The position numbers and the translations under genes are program-made. Below, in pieces: positions 9,243 through 21,512 of a stretch of DNA of 56,382 nt. The first letter of the stretch is position 1. Each line of letters starts with the position of its first letter. Origin of the DNA: Vibrio mytili (GTDB lineage: Bacteria > Pseudomonadota > Gammaproteobacteria > Enterobacterales > Vibrionaceae); contig NZ_JXOK01000001.1 of NCBI RefSeq assembly GCF_000830505.1, positions 1-56,382 of the forward strand, read 5' to 3'. The notes under the pieces were generated by a model. It was given only the letters and a program-made list of their open reading frames with translations. It did no database searches and had not been told where the DNA came from.

Positions 9243-10445
9243 ATGAAAATAGCAAAATTACAACTCGTTTATCTTGCAGTGCTATCCATGTTGGGCTTTA
9301 TTGCCACGGATATGTACCTACCTGCATTTAAAGCCATGGAAGTCGACTTTGCGACCGGCCCGGAGCAGATAGCCCTGTCTTTGACTGTATTCTTAGGCGG
9401 AATGGCGTTTGGCCAACTGATGTGGGGACTGGCTTCAGACAAATTTGGCCACCGAAATACCTTGGCGACAGGCTTGGTGATATTTACCCTTGCTTCATTC
9501 GGTCTGGCTTTCTGCGACCAAGTATGGCAATTGCTAACCTTACGATTTATTCAAGCGATTGGTGTGTGTGCACCTGCCGTGATCTGGCAAGCCATGGTGA
9601 TTAAGCGTTACTCAAGCAGCAGCCAACAAATTTTTGCTACCATCATGCCGCTGGTGGCGTTATCTCCAGCACTCGCCCCTCAGCTCGGTGTGATCCTAGC
9701 GGACAACTTGGGCTGGCACAGTATCTTTATTACTCTGAGCGCAGTTGGCGTACTACTTGTCGCGGCAACCATGATGCAGAAAAACGAAAGCGTAGAAACC
9801 AAGCAAACCAGTATTTCTACAGACATCAAAGCCCTGCTCAGCTCTAAAGCTTACCTTGGCAACGTATTTATGTTTGCTACCGCTTCCGCGGCGTTCTTTG
9901 CATATCTGACAGGCATGCCAGAAATCATGGCTCAACTCGGTTATGACGCCAAAGACATCGGACTCAGCTTCATTCCGCAGACTATCGCTTTTATGGCAGG
10001 TGGCTATTTGGGTAAAGTCGGTGTGCGTAAGTTTGGTGACGAAAAAATACTTCGTCAGTTAATCGGGCTTTTCAGCGTCGCTGCCGTTTTAGTGTTTATC
10101 GCTTCTCAATGGCAACTCACGTCGATATGGCCAATTTTGGCACCGTTTTGTTTAATTGCTGTGGCGAATGGCGCTCTCTACCCAATCGTTGTGAATCGCG
10201 CTTTAGCGAGTGCGCAACAAAGCCCGGCAACGGCAGCTGGCCTGCAAAACAGCTTACAAATCTGTGTAAGTAGTTTATCGAGTGCATTGGTTGCTGCGTT
10301 AGCAAGTCAAGCGCAGATGGTGACAGGTATCGCGATAGTGTTGTGCATGGGTGGTTTATGGATTGGGTACATCGTCTCTAATCGTGAACTATCCAGCCAT
10401 TTCATAACACCAGATAACGCGCGTGTCGTCAGCAATGAAGAGTAA
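9243..10445 (+). CDS. punC: Purine nucleoside exporter, MFS Bcr/CflA family
   Basis: A 12-helix major facilitator of the drug:H+ antiporter-1 type, 400 residues. The start LGFIATDMYLPAF, the motif-A region WGLASDKFGHRNTLATG and VWQAMVIKRYS follow E. coli PunC (YdhC). The ATG at 9243 gives the same N-terminal length as E. coli PunC; an in-frame TTG 15 bp upstream is possible but less likely, and neither has a strong ribosome site. Pairing with punR supports the purine ribonucleoside export assignment over generic multidrug efflux. Confidence 0.85.
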   Translation: MKIAKLQLVYLAVLSMLGFIATDMYLPAFKAMEVDFATGPEQIALSLTVFLGGMAFGQLMWGLASDKFGHRNTLATGLVIFTLASFGLAFCDQVWQLLTLRFIQAIGVCAPAVIWQAMVIKRYSSSSQQIFATIMPLVALSPALAPQLGVILADNLGWHSIFITLSAVGVLLVAATMMQKNESVETKQTSISTDIKALLSSKAYLGNVFMFATASAAFFAYLTGMPEIMAQLGYDAKDIGLSFIPQTIAFMAGGYLGKVGVRKFGDEKILRQLIGLFSVAAVLVFIASQWQLTSIWPILAPFCLIAVANGALYPIVVNRALASAQQSPATAAGLQNSLQICVSSLSSALVAALASQAQMVTGIAIVLCMGGLWIGYIVSNRELSSHFITPDNARVVSNEE

Positions 10446-10467
10446 TAAAAACAAGTAACAAGAACGA

Positions 10468-10500
10468 CAAAGCCGCTCGAATCAGCGGCTTTGATTTTTT
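10468..10500 (+). terminator. punC terminator
   Basis: A 10-bp stem CAAAGCCGCT/AGCGGCTTTG with a 6-nt loop and the following ATTTTTTATT tail. It lies between convergent punC and glmU and may also slow transcription from glmU. Confidence 0.85.
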
Positions 10501-10526
10501 ATTCAGTAAAATACCGCGAAGCGGAA

Positions 10527-11888
10527 TTACTTTTTCTTTTCTGGGCGTTGCCAGCCAGGTATTTTGCGCTCTTTCGCGCGAGTAATCACTAACTCACCTG
10601 CATCGACGTCTTTTGTCAACGTCGTACCGGCACCAATAGTCACACCATCAGCAATGGTCAAAGGCGCCACCAGCTGGCTATCTGAACCAACGAAAACGTC
10701 GTTACCGATAATGGTCTTGAATTTATTCGCACCGTCGTAGTTGCAGGTAATTGTGCCGGCACCGATATTGGTGCGCTGGCCGATTTCCGCATCCCCCAAA
10801 TAAGTTAAATGGTTGGCTTTCGAACCTTCACCAATACGGGCATTTTTAACTTCAACAAAGTTACCGACGTGTGAATCATTTCGCATTTCTGCGCCTGGAC
10901 GCAGACGGCTAAATGGGCCAACGGTACAGGTTTCGCCCACCGTTGCACCTTCAATGACGCTGTACGGACGAATGACCGTATTGTCATCAATCTCACAGTC
11001 AGTCAGCACACAGCCAGCACCGATCACCACGTTATCGCCCAATGTCACTTTACCTTCGATGATGACATTAACATCGATTTCGCAGTCCATGCCGCATTGC
11101 AATTCACCACGCAAATCAAAACGAGCAGGATCACGCAGCATCACACCTTGTTCTAGTAACTTCTGCGCTTGCATGGATTGAAAAGCGCGCTCAAGACGAG
11201 CTAACTGAGCGCGATCATTGACCCCTTCCACTTCGATTGGATTGACCGGATGCACGGCTTCAACCGCACGACCTTCATCATGTGCTGCGGCAATAACGTC
11301 GGTTAAGTAGTATTCGCCTTGCGCATTTTGATTGTTCAGACCCGCAAGCCAGCGCTTCAAGTCGCCGCCTGTTGCCACCATCACACCGGTATTGATCTCT
11401 TTAATCAGTTTTTGCTCTTCAGTCGCATCTTTCTGTTCGACGATAGCAACCACAGGGCCGTTCTTACGCACAATGCGTCCATAGCCTGTCGGGTTGTCTA
11501 GAACCACCGTGAGCAGCGCAATTCCACCTGTAGGCTGGGCATCAAGCAAGCTCTCAATAGTTTCTTCAGAGATAAGCGGAACATCACCGTATAGAATCAG
11601 TACTTTTTCATCATCTTCGAACTGCGCTGAAGCCTGATCTACCGCGTGCCCAGTGCCAAGTTGCTCAGACTGAAGTACCCAGTTGACCGGCTCTTCAGCA
11701 AGCGTCTGCTTCATTTGATCACCAGCGTGACCGTAAACTAAATGAATGTTTTGCGCACCGAGCCCAGAACATGTATCAATGACATGTTTTGCCATCGGCT
11801 TACCTGCCAACGTATGAAGCACTTTTGGCATGTTCGAGTACATACGGGTTCCTTTACCCGCAGCAAGGATTACTGCACTGAATTTCAT
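10527..11888 (-). CDS. glmU: Bifunctional GlcNAc-1-P uridyltransferase / GlcN-1-P acetyltransferase
   Basis: Makes UDP-GlcNAc for peptidoglycan and LPS. The N-terminal pyrophosphorylase domain (about 1-228) shows [18 protein letters not shown] and the nucleotide loop EQLGTGHAV. The C-terminal left-handed beta-helix (about 250-450) shows hexapeptide repeats, [12 protein letters not shown] and [17 protein letters not shown]. At 453 residues it matches E. coli (456). It follows the atp operon downstream in the same direction, as in enterobacteria, but a terminator separates them, so it probably has its own promoter. Confidence 0.96.
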   Translation of the reverse strand: MKFSAVILAAGKGTRMYSNMPKVLHTLAGKPMAKHVIDTCSGLGAQNIHLVYGHAGDQMKQTLAEEPVNWVLQSEQLGTGHAVDQASAQFEDDEKVLILYGDVPLISEETIESLLDAQPTGGIALLTVVLDNPTGYGRIVRKNGPVVAIVEQKDATEEQKLIKEINTGVMVATGGDLKRWLAGLNNQNAQGEYYLTDVIAAAHDEGRAVEAVHPVNPIEVEGVNDRAQLARLERAFQSMQAQKLLEQGVMLRDPARFDLRGELQCGMDCEIDVNVIIEGKVTLGDNVVIGAGCVLTDCEIDDNTVIRPYSVIEGATVGETCTVGPFSRLRPGAEMRNDSHVGNFVEVKNARIGEGSKANHLTYLGDAEIGQRTNIGAGTITCNYDGANKFKTIIGNDVFVGSDSQLVAPLTIADGVTIGAGTTLTKDVDAGELVITRAKERKIPGWQRPEKKK

Positions 11889-11987
11889 TAATAACCTATT
11901 TGATGTTCCGTATTAGTTGGCGGTTATTTTAGACAGCTTGGAAGGATTAGTTAATGGTGAGAAGTAAATTTCCAATAAAAATTAAGC

Positions 11988-12015
11988 AAAAAGGCGACCA
12001 TATGGTCGCCTTTTT
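11988..12015 (-). terminator. atp operon terminator (symmetric, possibly bidirectional)
   Basis: The arms AAAAAGGCGACC and GGTCGCCTTTTT flank an ATAT loop, ending in a T run on either strand. It lies 22 bp past the atpC stop and between atpC and glmU. Confidence 0.9.
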
Positions 12016-12037
12016 CATGCAACGTTGCTAATTGAGC

Positions 12038-12460
12038 TTAGCGACGCTTCTTGGTCAGTTCGATAACTCGTAACTGAGCCATGGCTTTAGCCAGTTCACT
12101 GGCCGCTTGTGCGAAGTCCATATCGCCATGCTGATTCTGGATGTTCTCTTCAGCACGACGCTTGGCTTCTTCTGCCTTAGCTGCGTCTAGATCTTCACCA
12201 CGAATCGCAGTATCAGCCAGTACTGTAGCAGTACCAGGCTGAACTTCGACCATACCACCCGAGACATAAATGAACTCTTCGTGGCCGTGCTGTTTCACAA
12301 TACGCACCATACCAGGCTTAATAGCGGACAGAAGCGGAGTATGGCCGTGGAAAATACCAAGCTCACCTTCGCTACCGGTCACCTGAAACGTTTCAACACG
12401 ACCTGAGAAAATACGTTTCTCAGCGCTGACCACGTCTAGGTGAAAGGTTATTGGTGCCAT
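12038..12460 (-). CDS. atpC: F1Fo ATP synthase subunit epsilon
   Basis: Central-stalk subunit linking gamma to the c-ring and acting as an internal inhibitor. Its 140 residues comprise the N-terminal beta-sandwich ([35 protein letters not shown]) and the C-terminal helical hairpin rich in Ala/Glu/Lys. It is last in atpIBEFHAGDC, 18 bp after atpD. Confidence 0.96.
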   Translation of the reverse strand: MAPITFHLDVVSAEKRIFSGRVETFQVTGSEGELGIFHGHTPLLSAIKPGMVRIVKQHGHEEFIYVSGGMVEVQPGTATVLADTAIRGEDLDAAKAEEAKRRAEENIQNQHGDMDFAQAASELAKAMAQLRVIELTKKRR

Positions 12461-12478
12461 ATCGCCTCCTAGTTAGCC

Positions 12479-13897
<1,419 letters not shown>

Positions 13898-13917
13898 CTA
13901 TTTCGTTTTACCTAAGC

Positions 13918-14784
13918 TTAAACCGCAGCTGCACCACCAACGATTTCAGATAGCTCTTGTGTAATCGCCGCCTGACGGGCTTTGTTGTACACAAGTTCCA
14001 AATCGTCAATCAAGTTAGTCGCGTTATCCGTTGCAGCTTTCATCGCAATCATTCGAGCCGCTTGCTCACAAGCAAGGTTCTCAACCACACCTTGGTATAC
14101 CTGAGACTCTACGTAACGCACCAAAAGTGTGTCCAATAGAGGCTTTGGTTCAGGCTCATAGATGTAATCCCATGAATGCTCACGCTGCACCTCTTCGCTA
14201 TCCGATTTAGGCAAAGGTAGCAATTGATCGATCGTTGGTTGCTGAACCATCGTATTCACAAATTTATTGAATACTACGTATAGACGGTCCAGTTCACCTT
14301 CATCGTATTTTTTCAGCATTACGCCAACAGAACCGATAAGGTCTTCTAGCGTTGGGCTATCGCCCAGACCAGAGACCTGTGCCGCAACTTTTGCGCCACC
14401 ATGTTTGAAGAAGGCAGTTGCTTTTGAGCCAATGACAGCAAGCTCAATTTCAGCGCCTTTTTCTTTCCATGACTGAATGTCTGTGACGGCTTTCTTAAAC
14501 ACGTTAATGTTCAAGCCACCACACAGACCACGGTCTGTTGAAACGATGATGTAACCAACACGTTTAGCTTCACGCTCTTCTAGGTACGGATGACGGTACT
14601 CTAGATTTGCATTAGCCACATGACCGATCACTTTACGCATTGTTTCAGCGTATGGACGAGAAGCTTCCATTGCGTCTTGAGAACGACGCATTTTTGAAGC
14701 TGCTACCATTTCCATCGCTTTCGTAATTTTCTGCGTGCTTTTAACACTACCGATTTTATTACGTATCTCTTTTGCGCCGGCCAT
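13918..14784 (-). CDS. atpG: F1Fo ATP synthase subunit gamma
   Basis: Rotor shaft of F1, 288 residues. The N-terminal helix [20 protein letters not shown] and the C-terminal helix ending [19 protein letters not shown] form the coiled-coil axle; [11 protein letters not shown] is the conserved central motif. It lies between atpA and atpD with gaps of about 35-45 bp. Confidence 0.97.
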   Translation of the reverse strand: MAGAKEIRNKIGSVKSTQKITKAMEMVAASKMRRSQDAMEASRPYAETMRKVIGHVANANLEYRHPYLEEREAKRVGYIIVSTDRGLCGGLNINVFKKAVTDIQSWKEKGAEIELAVIGSKATAFFKHGGAKVAAQVSGLGDSPTLEDLIGSVGVMLKKYDEGELDRLYVVFNKFVNTMVQQPTIDQLLPLPKSDSEEVQREHSWDYIYEPEPKPLLDTLLVRYVESQVYQGVVENLACEQAARMIAMKAATDNATNLIDDLELVYNKARQAAITQELSEIVGGAAAV

Positions 14785-14828
14785 CGTTACTCTCCGTTAG
14801 TTGGTGGCAGAAACTGCCACCGACCTAA

Positions 14829-16370
14829 TTACCAAGTTTGAGTTGCTTTGAAGTCGTCGGTCAGTTTCTTAAACTGAGCTTCGATTTCATCGTTGTAAGC
14901 ACCAGACTTGTCGATCTCAGCTGCTAGTTCAGCGTATTGACCGCGAGCGTACGATAGTAGAGCCGCCTCAAAATCTAGAACTTTGTTCAGTTCTACATCA
15001 TCAAGGTAACCACGCTCTGCTGCGAAGATAGTTAGTGCTTGGTCAAATACAGACATAGGAGCGTACTGCTTCTGCTTCATCAGTTCTGTAACTTTTTGAC
15101 CATGGTCTAGCTGCTTCTTCGTTGCTTCATCAAGATCAGAAGAGAACTGAGCAAATGCTGCAAGTTCACGGTATGCAGCAAGTGCTGTACGGATACCGCC
15201 TGATAGTTTCTTGATGATTTTCGTCTGAGCTGAACCACCTACACGAGATACTGAGATACCTGGGTCAACCGCTGGACGAACACCGGCGTTAAATAGCTCA
15301 GTTTGTAGGAAGATCTGACCATCGGTAATCGAGATTACGTTAGTCGGTACGAATGCTGAAACGTCACCTGCTTGAGTTTCAATGATAGGTAGAGCAGTCA
15401 AAGAACCCGTCTTACCTTTCACTTCACCGTTAGTGAAACGTTCTACGTAATCTTCGTTTACACGAGCAGCACGCTCTAGTAGACGAGAGTGTAAGTAGAA
15501 TACATCACCCGGGAATGCCTCACGGCCTGGTGGACGTTTAAGTAGTAGAGAGATCTGACGGTAAGCTACTGCTTGCTTAGATAGGTCATCGTAAACAATC
15601 AGTGCGTCTTCACCGCGATCGCGGAAGTATTCACCCATCGCACAACCTGCGTAAGGCGCCAAGTATTGCAGCGCTGCAGATTCAGAAGCAGATGCTACTA
15701 CCACGATAGTGTTTTGTAGTGCGCCGTGCTCTTCTAGTTTGCGAACTACGTTGGCAATAGTCGATGCTTTCTGACCGATTGCTACGTAGATTGAGAAAAT
15801 ACCAGAGTCTTTCTGGTTGATGATCGAGTCGATCGCCAGAGCGGTTTTACCGATCTGACGGTCACCGATGATAAGCTCACGCTGACCACGACCGATAGGG
15901 ATCATTGAGTCAACTGACTTATAACCAGTTTGTACAGGTTGATCTACCGATTTACGGTCGATTACGCCTGGTGCGATCATTTCTACAGGTGAAGTCAGCT
16001 TCGCTTCAATAGGACCTTTACCATCAATAGGCTCACCCAGCGTGTTGACTACGCGGCCTAGTAGTTCTGGACCAACTGGCACTTCAAGAATGCGGCCAGT
16101 ACCTGTAACTTTCATGCCTTCCCTAAGGTCAGCATATGGGCCCATTACAACCGCACCAACCGAGTCACGCTCAAGGTTAAGTGCTAGTGCATAACGGCCA
16201 CCCGGTAATTCAATCATTTCACCTTGCATCACGTCCGCTAGGCCGTGGATGCGGATGATACCATCGCTTACCGATACGATAGTACCCTCGTTGCGAGCTT
16301 CACTAACAACATCGAAAGATTCGATACGTTGTTTGATCAGATCGCTAATTTCCGTGGAATTAAGTTGCAT
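14829..16370 (-). CDS. atpA: F1Fo ATP synthase subunit alpha
   Basis: Non-catalytic nucleotide-binding subunit of F1. From the ATG at 16368-16370 ([19 protein letters not shown]) it is 513 residues, exactly the E. coli length; a longer frame reaching 16400 would run back into atpH and is rejected. P-loop [13 protein letters not shown] lies near residue 170, and the family signature [17 protein letters not shown] follows later. A GGAG ribosome site lies just upstream. Confidence 0.97.
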   Translation of the reverse strand: MQLNSTEISDLIKQRIESFDVVSEARNEGTIVSVSDGIIRIHGLADVMQGEMIELPGGRYALALNLERDSVGAVVMGPYADLREGMKVTGTGRILEVPVGPELLGRVVNTLGEPIDGKGPIEAKLTSPVEMIAPGVIDRKSVDQPVQTGYKSVDSMIPIGRGQRELIIGDRQIGKTALAIDSIINQKDSGIFSIYVAIGQKASTIANVVRKLEEHGALQNTIVVVASASESAALQYLAPYAGCAMGEYFRDRGEDALIVYDDLSKQAVAYRQISLLLKRPPGREAFPGDVFYLHSRLLERAARVNEDYVERFTNGEVKGKTGSLTALPIIETQAGDVSAFVPTNVISITDGQIFLQTELFNAGVRPAVDPGISVSRVGGSAQTKIIKKLSGGIRTALAAYRELAAFAQFSSDLDEATKKQLDHGQKVTELMKQKQYAPMSVFDQALTIFAAERGYLDDVELNKVLDFEAALLSYARGQYAELAAEIDKSGAYNDEIEAQFKKLTDDFKATQTW

Positions 16371-16383
16371 GCTCCAATCCCCA

Positions 16384-16917
16384 TTAAGACTGCAATGCAT
16401 CGCTCAGGCGGTTCAAACGACCACGCGCTGAGTCATCGATGACTAGGTCTCCGGCTCGAATAATAACCCCACCAAGTAGGGTCTCATCTACGCTGCAATT
16501 CAGCTTCACTTTGCGTTCAAGACGCGCTTCAAGTTTGCTGCCAATATTTGCTAGCTGTTTATCAGAAAGCTCGGTTGCTGAAATTACTTCAACGTCGATT
16601 TCTTTCTCATGCTCTTTCTTCAGAATGAAGAATTGCTCACAAATATCAGGAAGGGCCGTTAAACGACCATTCTCAGCCATAACTTTAAGCAAGTTTTGAC
16701 CGTGCGAATCAACTTGGTCACCGCAAACTGCAACAAATATTTCTGCCATTTTATCAGCAGAAAATGAACTGGTTAGTAGCTCATCCATTTGTTCGTTTTT
16801 AGCGACTTCAGCAGCAAAAGATAACATTTGGCCCCATTGGTCCAATTGGTCTTTCTCTACTGCAAAGTCAAATGCTGCTTTAGCATAGGGGCGTGCGATA
16901 GTAGTCAAATCAGACAT
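16384..16917 (-). CDS. atpH: F1Fo ATP synthase subunit delta
   Basis: Peripheral stalk cap that fixes subunit b to the F1 head, 177 residues as in E. coli. The N-terminus [14 protein letters not shown] is the OSCP/delta signature, and the C-terminal [20 protein letters not shown] is the conserved end. It is 13 bp before atpA in the same operon. Confidence 0.96.
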   Translation of the reverse strand: MSDLTTIARPYAKAAFDFAVEKDQLDQWGQMLSFAAEVAKNEQMDELLTSSFSADKMAEIFVAVCGDQVDSHGQNLLKVMAENGRLTALPDICEQFFILKKEHEKEIDVEVISATELSDKQLANIGSKLEARLERKVKLNCSVDETLLGGVIIRAGDLVIDDSARGRLNRLSDALQS

Positions 16918-16931
16918 ATGCGCCCCCAGAC

Positions 16932-17402
16932 TTAAAGTTTTGCAGTTATGTTGTCGAGAATATCTTTTTGCGCTTCTTTATCGATAGAACGCTCAAGGAT
17001 TTTCTCAGCACCAGCTACAGCCAGAGTAGCAACTTGTTTGCGCAGATCATCACGCGCGCGATTACGCTCAGCTTCAATTTCTGACTCTGCGTGCGCTAGG
17101 ATTTTCTGGCGTTCTGCCTGAGCTTCCTCGCGTGCTTCGTCTAGAATTTGAGACTTGCGCTTATTCGCTTGATCGATGATCTCAGTTGCTGTGCGCTTCG
17201 CTTCTTTCAACTGATCAGAAGCGTTGGCTTGTGCCAGATTCAAGTCTTTTGCAGCACGTTCAGCTGCTTGAAGACCATCAGCAATTTTCTTCTGACGCTC
17301 TTCGATCGCTTGCATCAACGGCGGCCATACATATTTCATGCAGAACCACACAAAGAGTGCGAACGAGATTGCTTGACCTAGCAGAGTTGCGTTAATGTTC
17401 AC
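16932..17402 (-). CDS. atpF: F1Fo ATP synthase subunit b
   Basis: Peripheral stalk, 156 residues. One N-terminal membrane helix ([21 protein letters not shown]) precedes a long charged helix of dimeric coiled-coil type (about 35-150) ending [14 protein letters not shown]. Length equals E. coli AtpF. It is followed 14 bp later by atpH. Confidence 0.96.
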   Translation of the reverse strand: MNINATLLGQAISFALFVWFCMKYVWPPLMQAIEERQKKIADGLQAAERAAKDLNLAQANASDQLKEAKRTATEIIDQANKRKSQILDEAREEAQAERQKILAHAESEIEAERNRARDDLRKQVATLAVAGAEKILERSIDKEAQKDILDNITAKL

Positions 17403-17476
17403 AACAGCTACCCCTCTATTTGGACTAAGTGTTAATCAATGATAAGCCGCAATGGCTCATCTAGAGTTAAAAGTGA

Positions 17477-17758
<282 letters not shown>

Positions 17759-17786
17759 TTAGTGCCCAAATAAAAAGCTTAAAAAA

Positions 17787-18602
<816 letters not shown>

Positions 18603-18607
18603 TCATC

Positions 18608-18996
18608 CTATTTTTTGTTGTTAATGAATAGCACTGGTGCACAGATATTAATACCTAGTACCAGCAAATAGGTTAGTTTGAGGGGAACAAGTTCCACCTG
18701 CATATACATGTAGGCAACATAGAACAGTGCAACCGTGATGAGAATTTTCAGTACTTCACCCGCATAGAAGGACACAGCGATGCGCTTGGCAGCGCGAGCC
18801 CCACTAAACATAAAAGCACATAACGCGAATACTGCATTGGCAATAACAAATATGCCACCGCCAATCAACGCTGAAAGTCCCCACTCAGGATTTATGCTAC
18901 CGCCATCCCTGCTGCCACAAAAATAACCGCGCCAGACTGGATCATTAACAATTGCCTTGCGAGCTCTCGTCCTGGTCTAGCTAACGCAGCTACCAT
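18608..18996 (-). CDS. atpI: F1Fo ATP synthase assembly protein I, with one-base frameshift
   Basis: Small membrane protein that assists c-ring assembly and is first in the operon. Translation from the ATG at 18994-18996 gives MVAALARPGRELARQL and reaches GMAVA, then a stop. One missing base between 18895 and 18896 separates this from the second frame, which reads INPEWGLSALIGGGIF and runs to the normal end NICAPVLFINNKK. Joined, the protein is about 129 residues, the usual length, with four predicted membrane helices. The other Fo genes are intact, so I treat the shift as a probable sequencing error. Confidence 0.88.
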
Positions 18997-19059
18997 GTAT
19001 TCGTACCTCTAATAATATCCACTTCGCACTATACTCACTGTGCAGGGAAATTGGCGAAA

Positions 19060-19087
19060 ATTATACGTTCAGTCCATCTTAATGCAA
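19060..19087 (-). promoter_or_regulatory. Candidate atp operon promoter
   Basis: On the minus strand, TTGCAT (19082-19087) and a perfect TATAAT (19060-19065) are separated by 16 bp, about 64 bp upstream of the atpI start. The surrounding 18997-19185 gap between atpI and parB is AT-rich and holds no gene. Confidence 0.65.
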
Positions 19088-19185
19088 TTCAATTGCATCA
19101 AAAAGTTACATATTTGTTTACAAAACGACAACTTTCGCACAAAATTCTATTAATTTGATTAATTGACCTAAATCAATTATCTCAC

Positions 19186-20067
19186 CTAGGCCTCAAGCTT
19201 GGCAATTAGTTGGTCCAATTTGTGAGGCTCATCAAGACTTATCGTTAATTTCGCTTTTCCATTTGCAGATCGGCTTAAGGAAACTTGCGCATCAAGCAAT
19301 TGACTCAATTTATGCGACATTTGCTCAGCTTCGATATCTTGTTGTTGCGTTTTTTGCTCATTTTGTGGAGCTAAGCACTTTTTTACTAACTGTTCGGTTT
19401 GGCGAACTGTCATTTGTTTCTGCGCGACATGCATCGCAATGTCAACTTGCTGCTCACCTTCTAAGGCTAATAGAGCACGCGCATGTCCCATTTCTAACTT
19501 CTTATCAGCAACCAAAGCTTTGACTTCATGGCCCAGCTGATTCAAGCGCAGTAAGTTACTTACTGTCGTTCTCGACTTACCAATCACCTCAGCCACTTGC
19601 TGATGCGTGAGAGAAAATTCATCTTGCAAACGCTCTAATGCTTGCGCTTCTTCAATCACGTTGAGGTCTTCACGCTGGATGTTCTCAATCAGAGCCATAG
19701 CAATTGCAGCGCGATCTTCGACTTTTTTCACCAGACATGGAACACGTTTGAGTCCAGCCTGTTTTGCCGCTCGCCAGCGTCGCTCGCCGGCAATAATCTC
19801 ATACTGACCGCTTTCCACCCGACGAACCACAATCGGCTGAATGATACCTTGTGACTGAATTGACGCAGCCAGCTCTTCTAAGGCTTCTGGTGCCATGTCT
19901 TTACGTGGTTGATAGACACCCGGCTGCAATTGATTAATTGCGAGTTCACTTAACTCACCGTCAGCTGATAAGGCTTGGCTTTGCGATGCAATATGCTGTT
20001 TCTCACGAGCAAATGAACTGGTCGACAACAACGCATCCAGTCCTTTTCCTAGACCACGATTAGACAT
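19186..20067 (-). CDS. parB: Chromosome partitioning protein ParB (centromere binding)
   Basis: CTP-dependent clamp that loads at parS sites near the origin. 293 residues. The N-terminal ParB/Sulfiredoxin domain has QLQPGVYQPRKD and the arginine-rich box IAGERRWRAAKQAGL; the helix-turn-helix LTHQQVAEVIGKSRTTVSNLLRL lies near 150-175; the C-terminal dimer domain ends LDQLIAKLEA. It is adjacent to parA, 24 bp downstream, forming the ParABS1 system of the large chromosome. Confidence 0.95.
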   Translation of the reverse strand: MSNRGLGKGLDALLSTSSFAREKQHIASQSQALSADGELSELAINQLQPGVYQPRKDMAPEALEELAASIQSQGIIQPIVVRRVESGQYEIIAGERRWRAAKQAGLKRVPCLVKKVEDRAAIAMALIENIQREDLNVIEEAQALERLQDEFSLTHQQVAEVIGKSRTTVSNLLRLNQLGHEVKALVADKKLEMGHARALLALEGEQQVDIAMHVAQKQMTVRQTEQLVKKCLAPQNEQKTQQQDIEAEQMSHKLSQLLDAQVSLSRSANGKAKLTISLDEPHKLDQLIAKLEA

Positions 20068-20091
20068 GGAGATGAATTCCTTCGGTTAGAG

Positions 20092-20865
20092 TTAAACTGG
20101 GATTTCTTCACGGCGCAGCATCTCGCCCGCTAGAGCAAGATAAGCTTTGGCACCAGCAGAGTACTTGTCGTAGTACATGGCTGGCTTACCATGACTTGGC
20201 GCTTCAGCCAAACGAACATTACGCGGGATGACCGTGCGGTACACTTTAGTACCGAAATGCTTTTTCAGTTGATCGGAAACTTCATTCGATAAGCGATTGC
20301 GCGGATCGTACATGGTTCGCAACAAACCTTCAATTTTGAGGTTTTCATTCACTACCGCGGCCAACTTACTGATGGTATCCATAAGAGCAGTTAAACCTTC
20401 TAACGCAAAGTATTCACATTGCATCGGCACCAATACAGAATCTGCAGCTGCCATTGCGTTGATTGTAAGAAGGTTTAGAGAAGGAGGACAATCAATAAAG
20501 ATGAAATCATAGTTATCACGAACTGAGGAGAGGGCATTTTTCAACCGCACCTCACGTGCAAACACTTCCATTAACTTAATTTCAGCGGCCGTCACATCGC
20601 CATTCGCTGCAATTAAATCGTACTTTCCAGTGGTTTCAGAACACACAACCTGTTCGAAGGGGGTATCTTCAACAAGAAGATCGTATGCCGTGGCATCCAC
20701 CATGTACTTATCTACACCACTGGCCATCGTAGCATTCCCTTGAGGGTCAAGATCGATAACCAAAACTTTGCGCTTTGTTGCCGCCATCGAAGCCGCTAAG
20801 TTAATGCACGTTGTTGTTTTGCCGACCCCACCTTTCTGGTTGGCGATTGCTACAATTTTACCCAC
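20092..20865 (-). CDS. parA: Chromosome partitioning ATPase ParA
   Basis: Deviant Walker-A ATPase of 257 residues that moves ParB-parS complexes; in vibrios it is drawn towards the pole by HubP. The N-terminus has KGGVGKTTTCINLAASMA, with the A' motif LVIDLDPQGNAT and Walker B FIFIDCPPSLNLLT. The short length without an N-terminal DNA-binding domain is the chromosomal (type Ib/Soj-like) form. It lies 14 bp after rsmG in the mnmG-rsmG-parA-parB cluster. Confidence 0.95.
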   Translation of the reverse strand: MGKIVAIANQKGGVGKTTTCINLAASMAATKRKVLVIDLDPQGNATMASGVDKYMVDATAYDLLVEDTPFEQVVCSETTGKYDLIAANGDVTAAEIKLMEVFAREVRLKNALSSVRDNYDFIFIDCPPSLNLLTINAMAAADSVLVPMQCEYFALEGLTALMDTISKLAAVVNENLKIEGLLRTMYDPRNRLSNEVSDQLKKHFGTKVYRTVIPRNVRLAEAPSHGKPAMYYDKYSAGAKAYLALAGEMLRREEIPV

Positions 20866-20879
20866 GACTACCTCGCTAA

Positions 20880-21512
20880 TTATCCCTTGCGCGATAAGAT
20901 TACTAGATGACGATCACCTTCCAACTCTGGAACCGTTAAAGATATGATCTCGGTCACACTACACCACTCAGGAAGCCGATCTAATTCATCTTTAGGATGT
21001 TGTCCTTTCAATGCAAGAAACAAACCGTTGTCCTGTTTTGGCAAATGGTGACACCACTCCACCATATCCGTTATCGATGCAAAAGCACGGCTCAGAACAC
21101 CATCAAACTTTTCTTCCGGTTGAAACTCTTCCACTCGACTCTGTATTGGTGTGACATTATTTAAACCTAAAGTATGTACAACTTGCTTAATAAAACGGAT
21201 ACGTTTACCCAAACTATCAAGCAAATAAAACGTTTTTTCAGGATTCATAATCGCAAGCGGAATACCAGGCAACCCTGGCCCGGTACCTACGTCAATAAAA
21301 CGCTCTCCCGATAAGTGAGTACTAACCACTACGCTATCAAGAATATGCTTAACAAGCATATCAAGTGGATCACGAACCGAGGTAAGATTGTAAGCTTTAT
21401 TCCACTTGTTTAATAGTTCAACATAACCGACCAATTGGTCACGTTGTTTTTCTGATACTTCTAAATCCGTCTGAGCAAGCAGAGCATCCAGTTTGGTACG
21501 TAGAGCACTCAT
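20880..21512 (-). CDS. rsmG: 16S rRNA (guanine-527 N7)-methyltransferase
   Basis: SAM-dependent methyltransferase of 16S rRNA G527; its loss gives low-level streptomycin resistance in other bacteria. 210 residues. The SAM motif is [16 protein letters not shown] (about 70-85), preceded by YNLTSVRDP and followed by LSRAFAS. The start codon overlaps the mnmG stop (TAATG), indicating translational coupling. Confidence 0.95.
   Translation of the reverse strand: MSALRTKLDALLAQTDLEVSEKQRDQLVGYVELLNKWNKAYNLTSVRDPLDMLVKHILDSVVVSTHLSGERFIDVGTGPGLPGIPLAIMNPEKTFYLLDSLGKRIRFIKQVVHTLGLNNVTPIQSRVEEFQPEEKFDGVLSRAFASITDMVEWCHHLPKQDNGLFLALKGQHPKDELDRLPEWCSVTEIISLTVPELEGDRHLVILSRKG

Noticed and set aside
10813..11181. 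122-codon open frame antisense to glmU
   Set aside because: It lies wholly inside glmU, which matches its family throughout.
11988..12015. Long perfect palindromes here and at 40070-40096 as mobile or regulatory repeats
   Set aside because: Each ends in T runs directly after a gene stop and is simply an intrinsic terminator.
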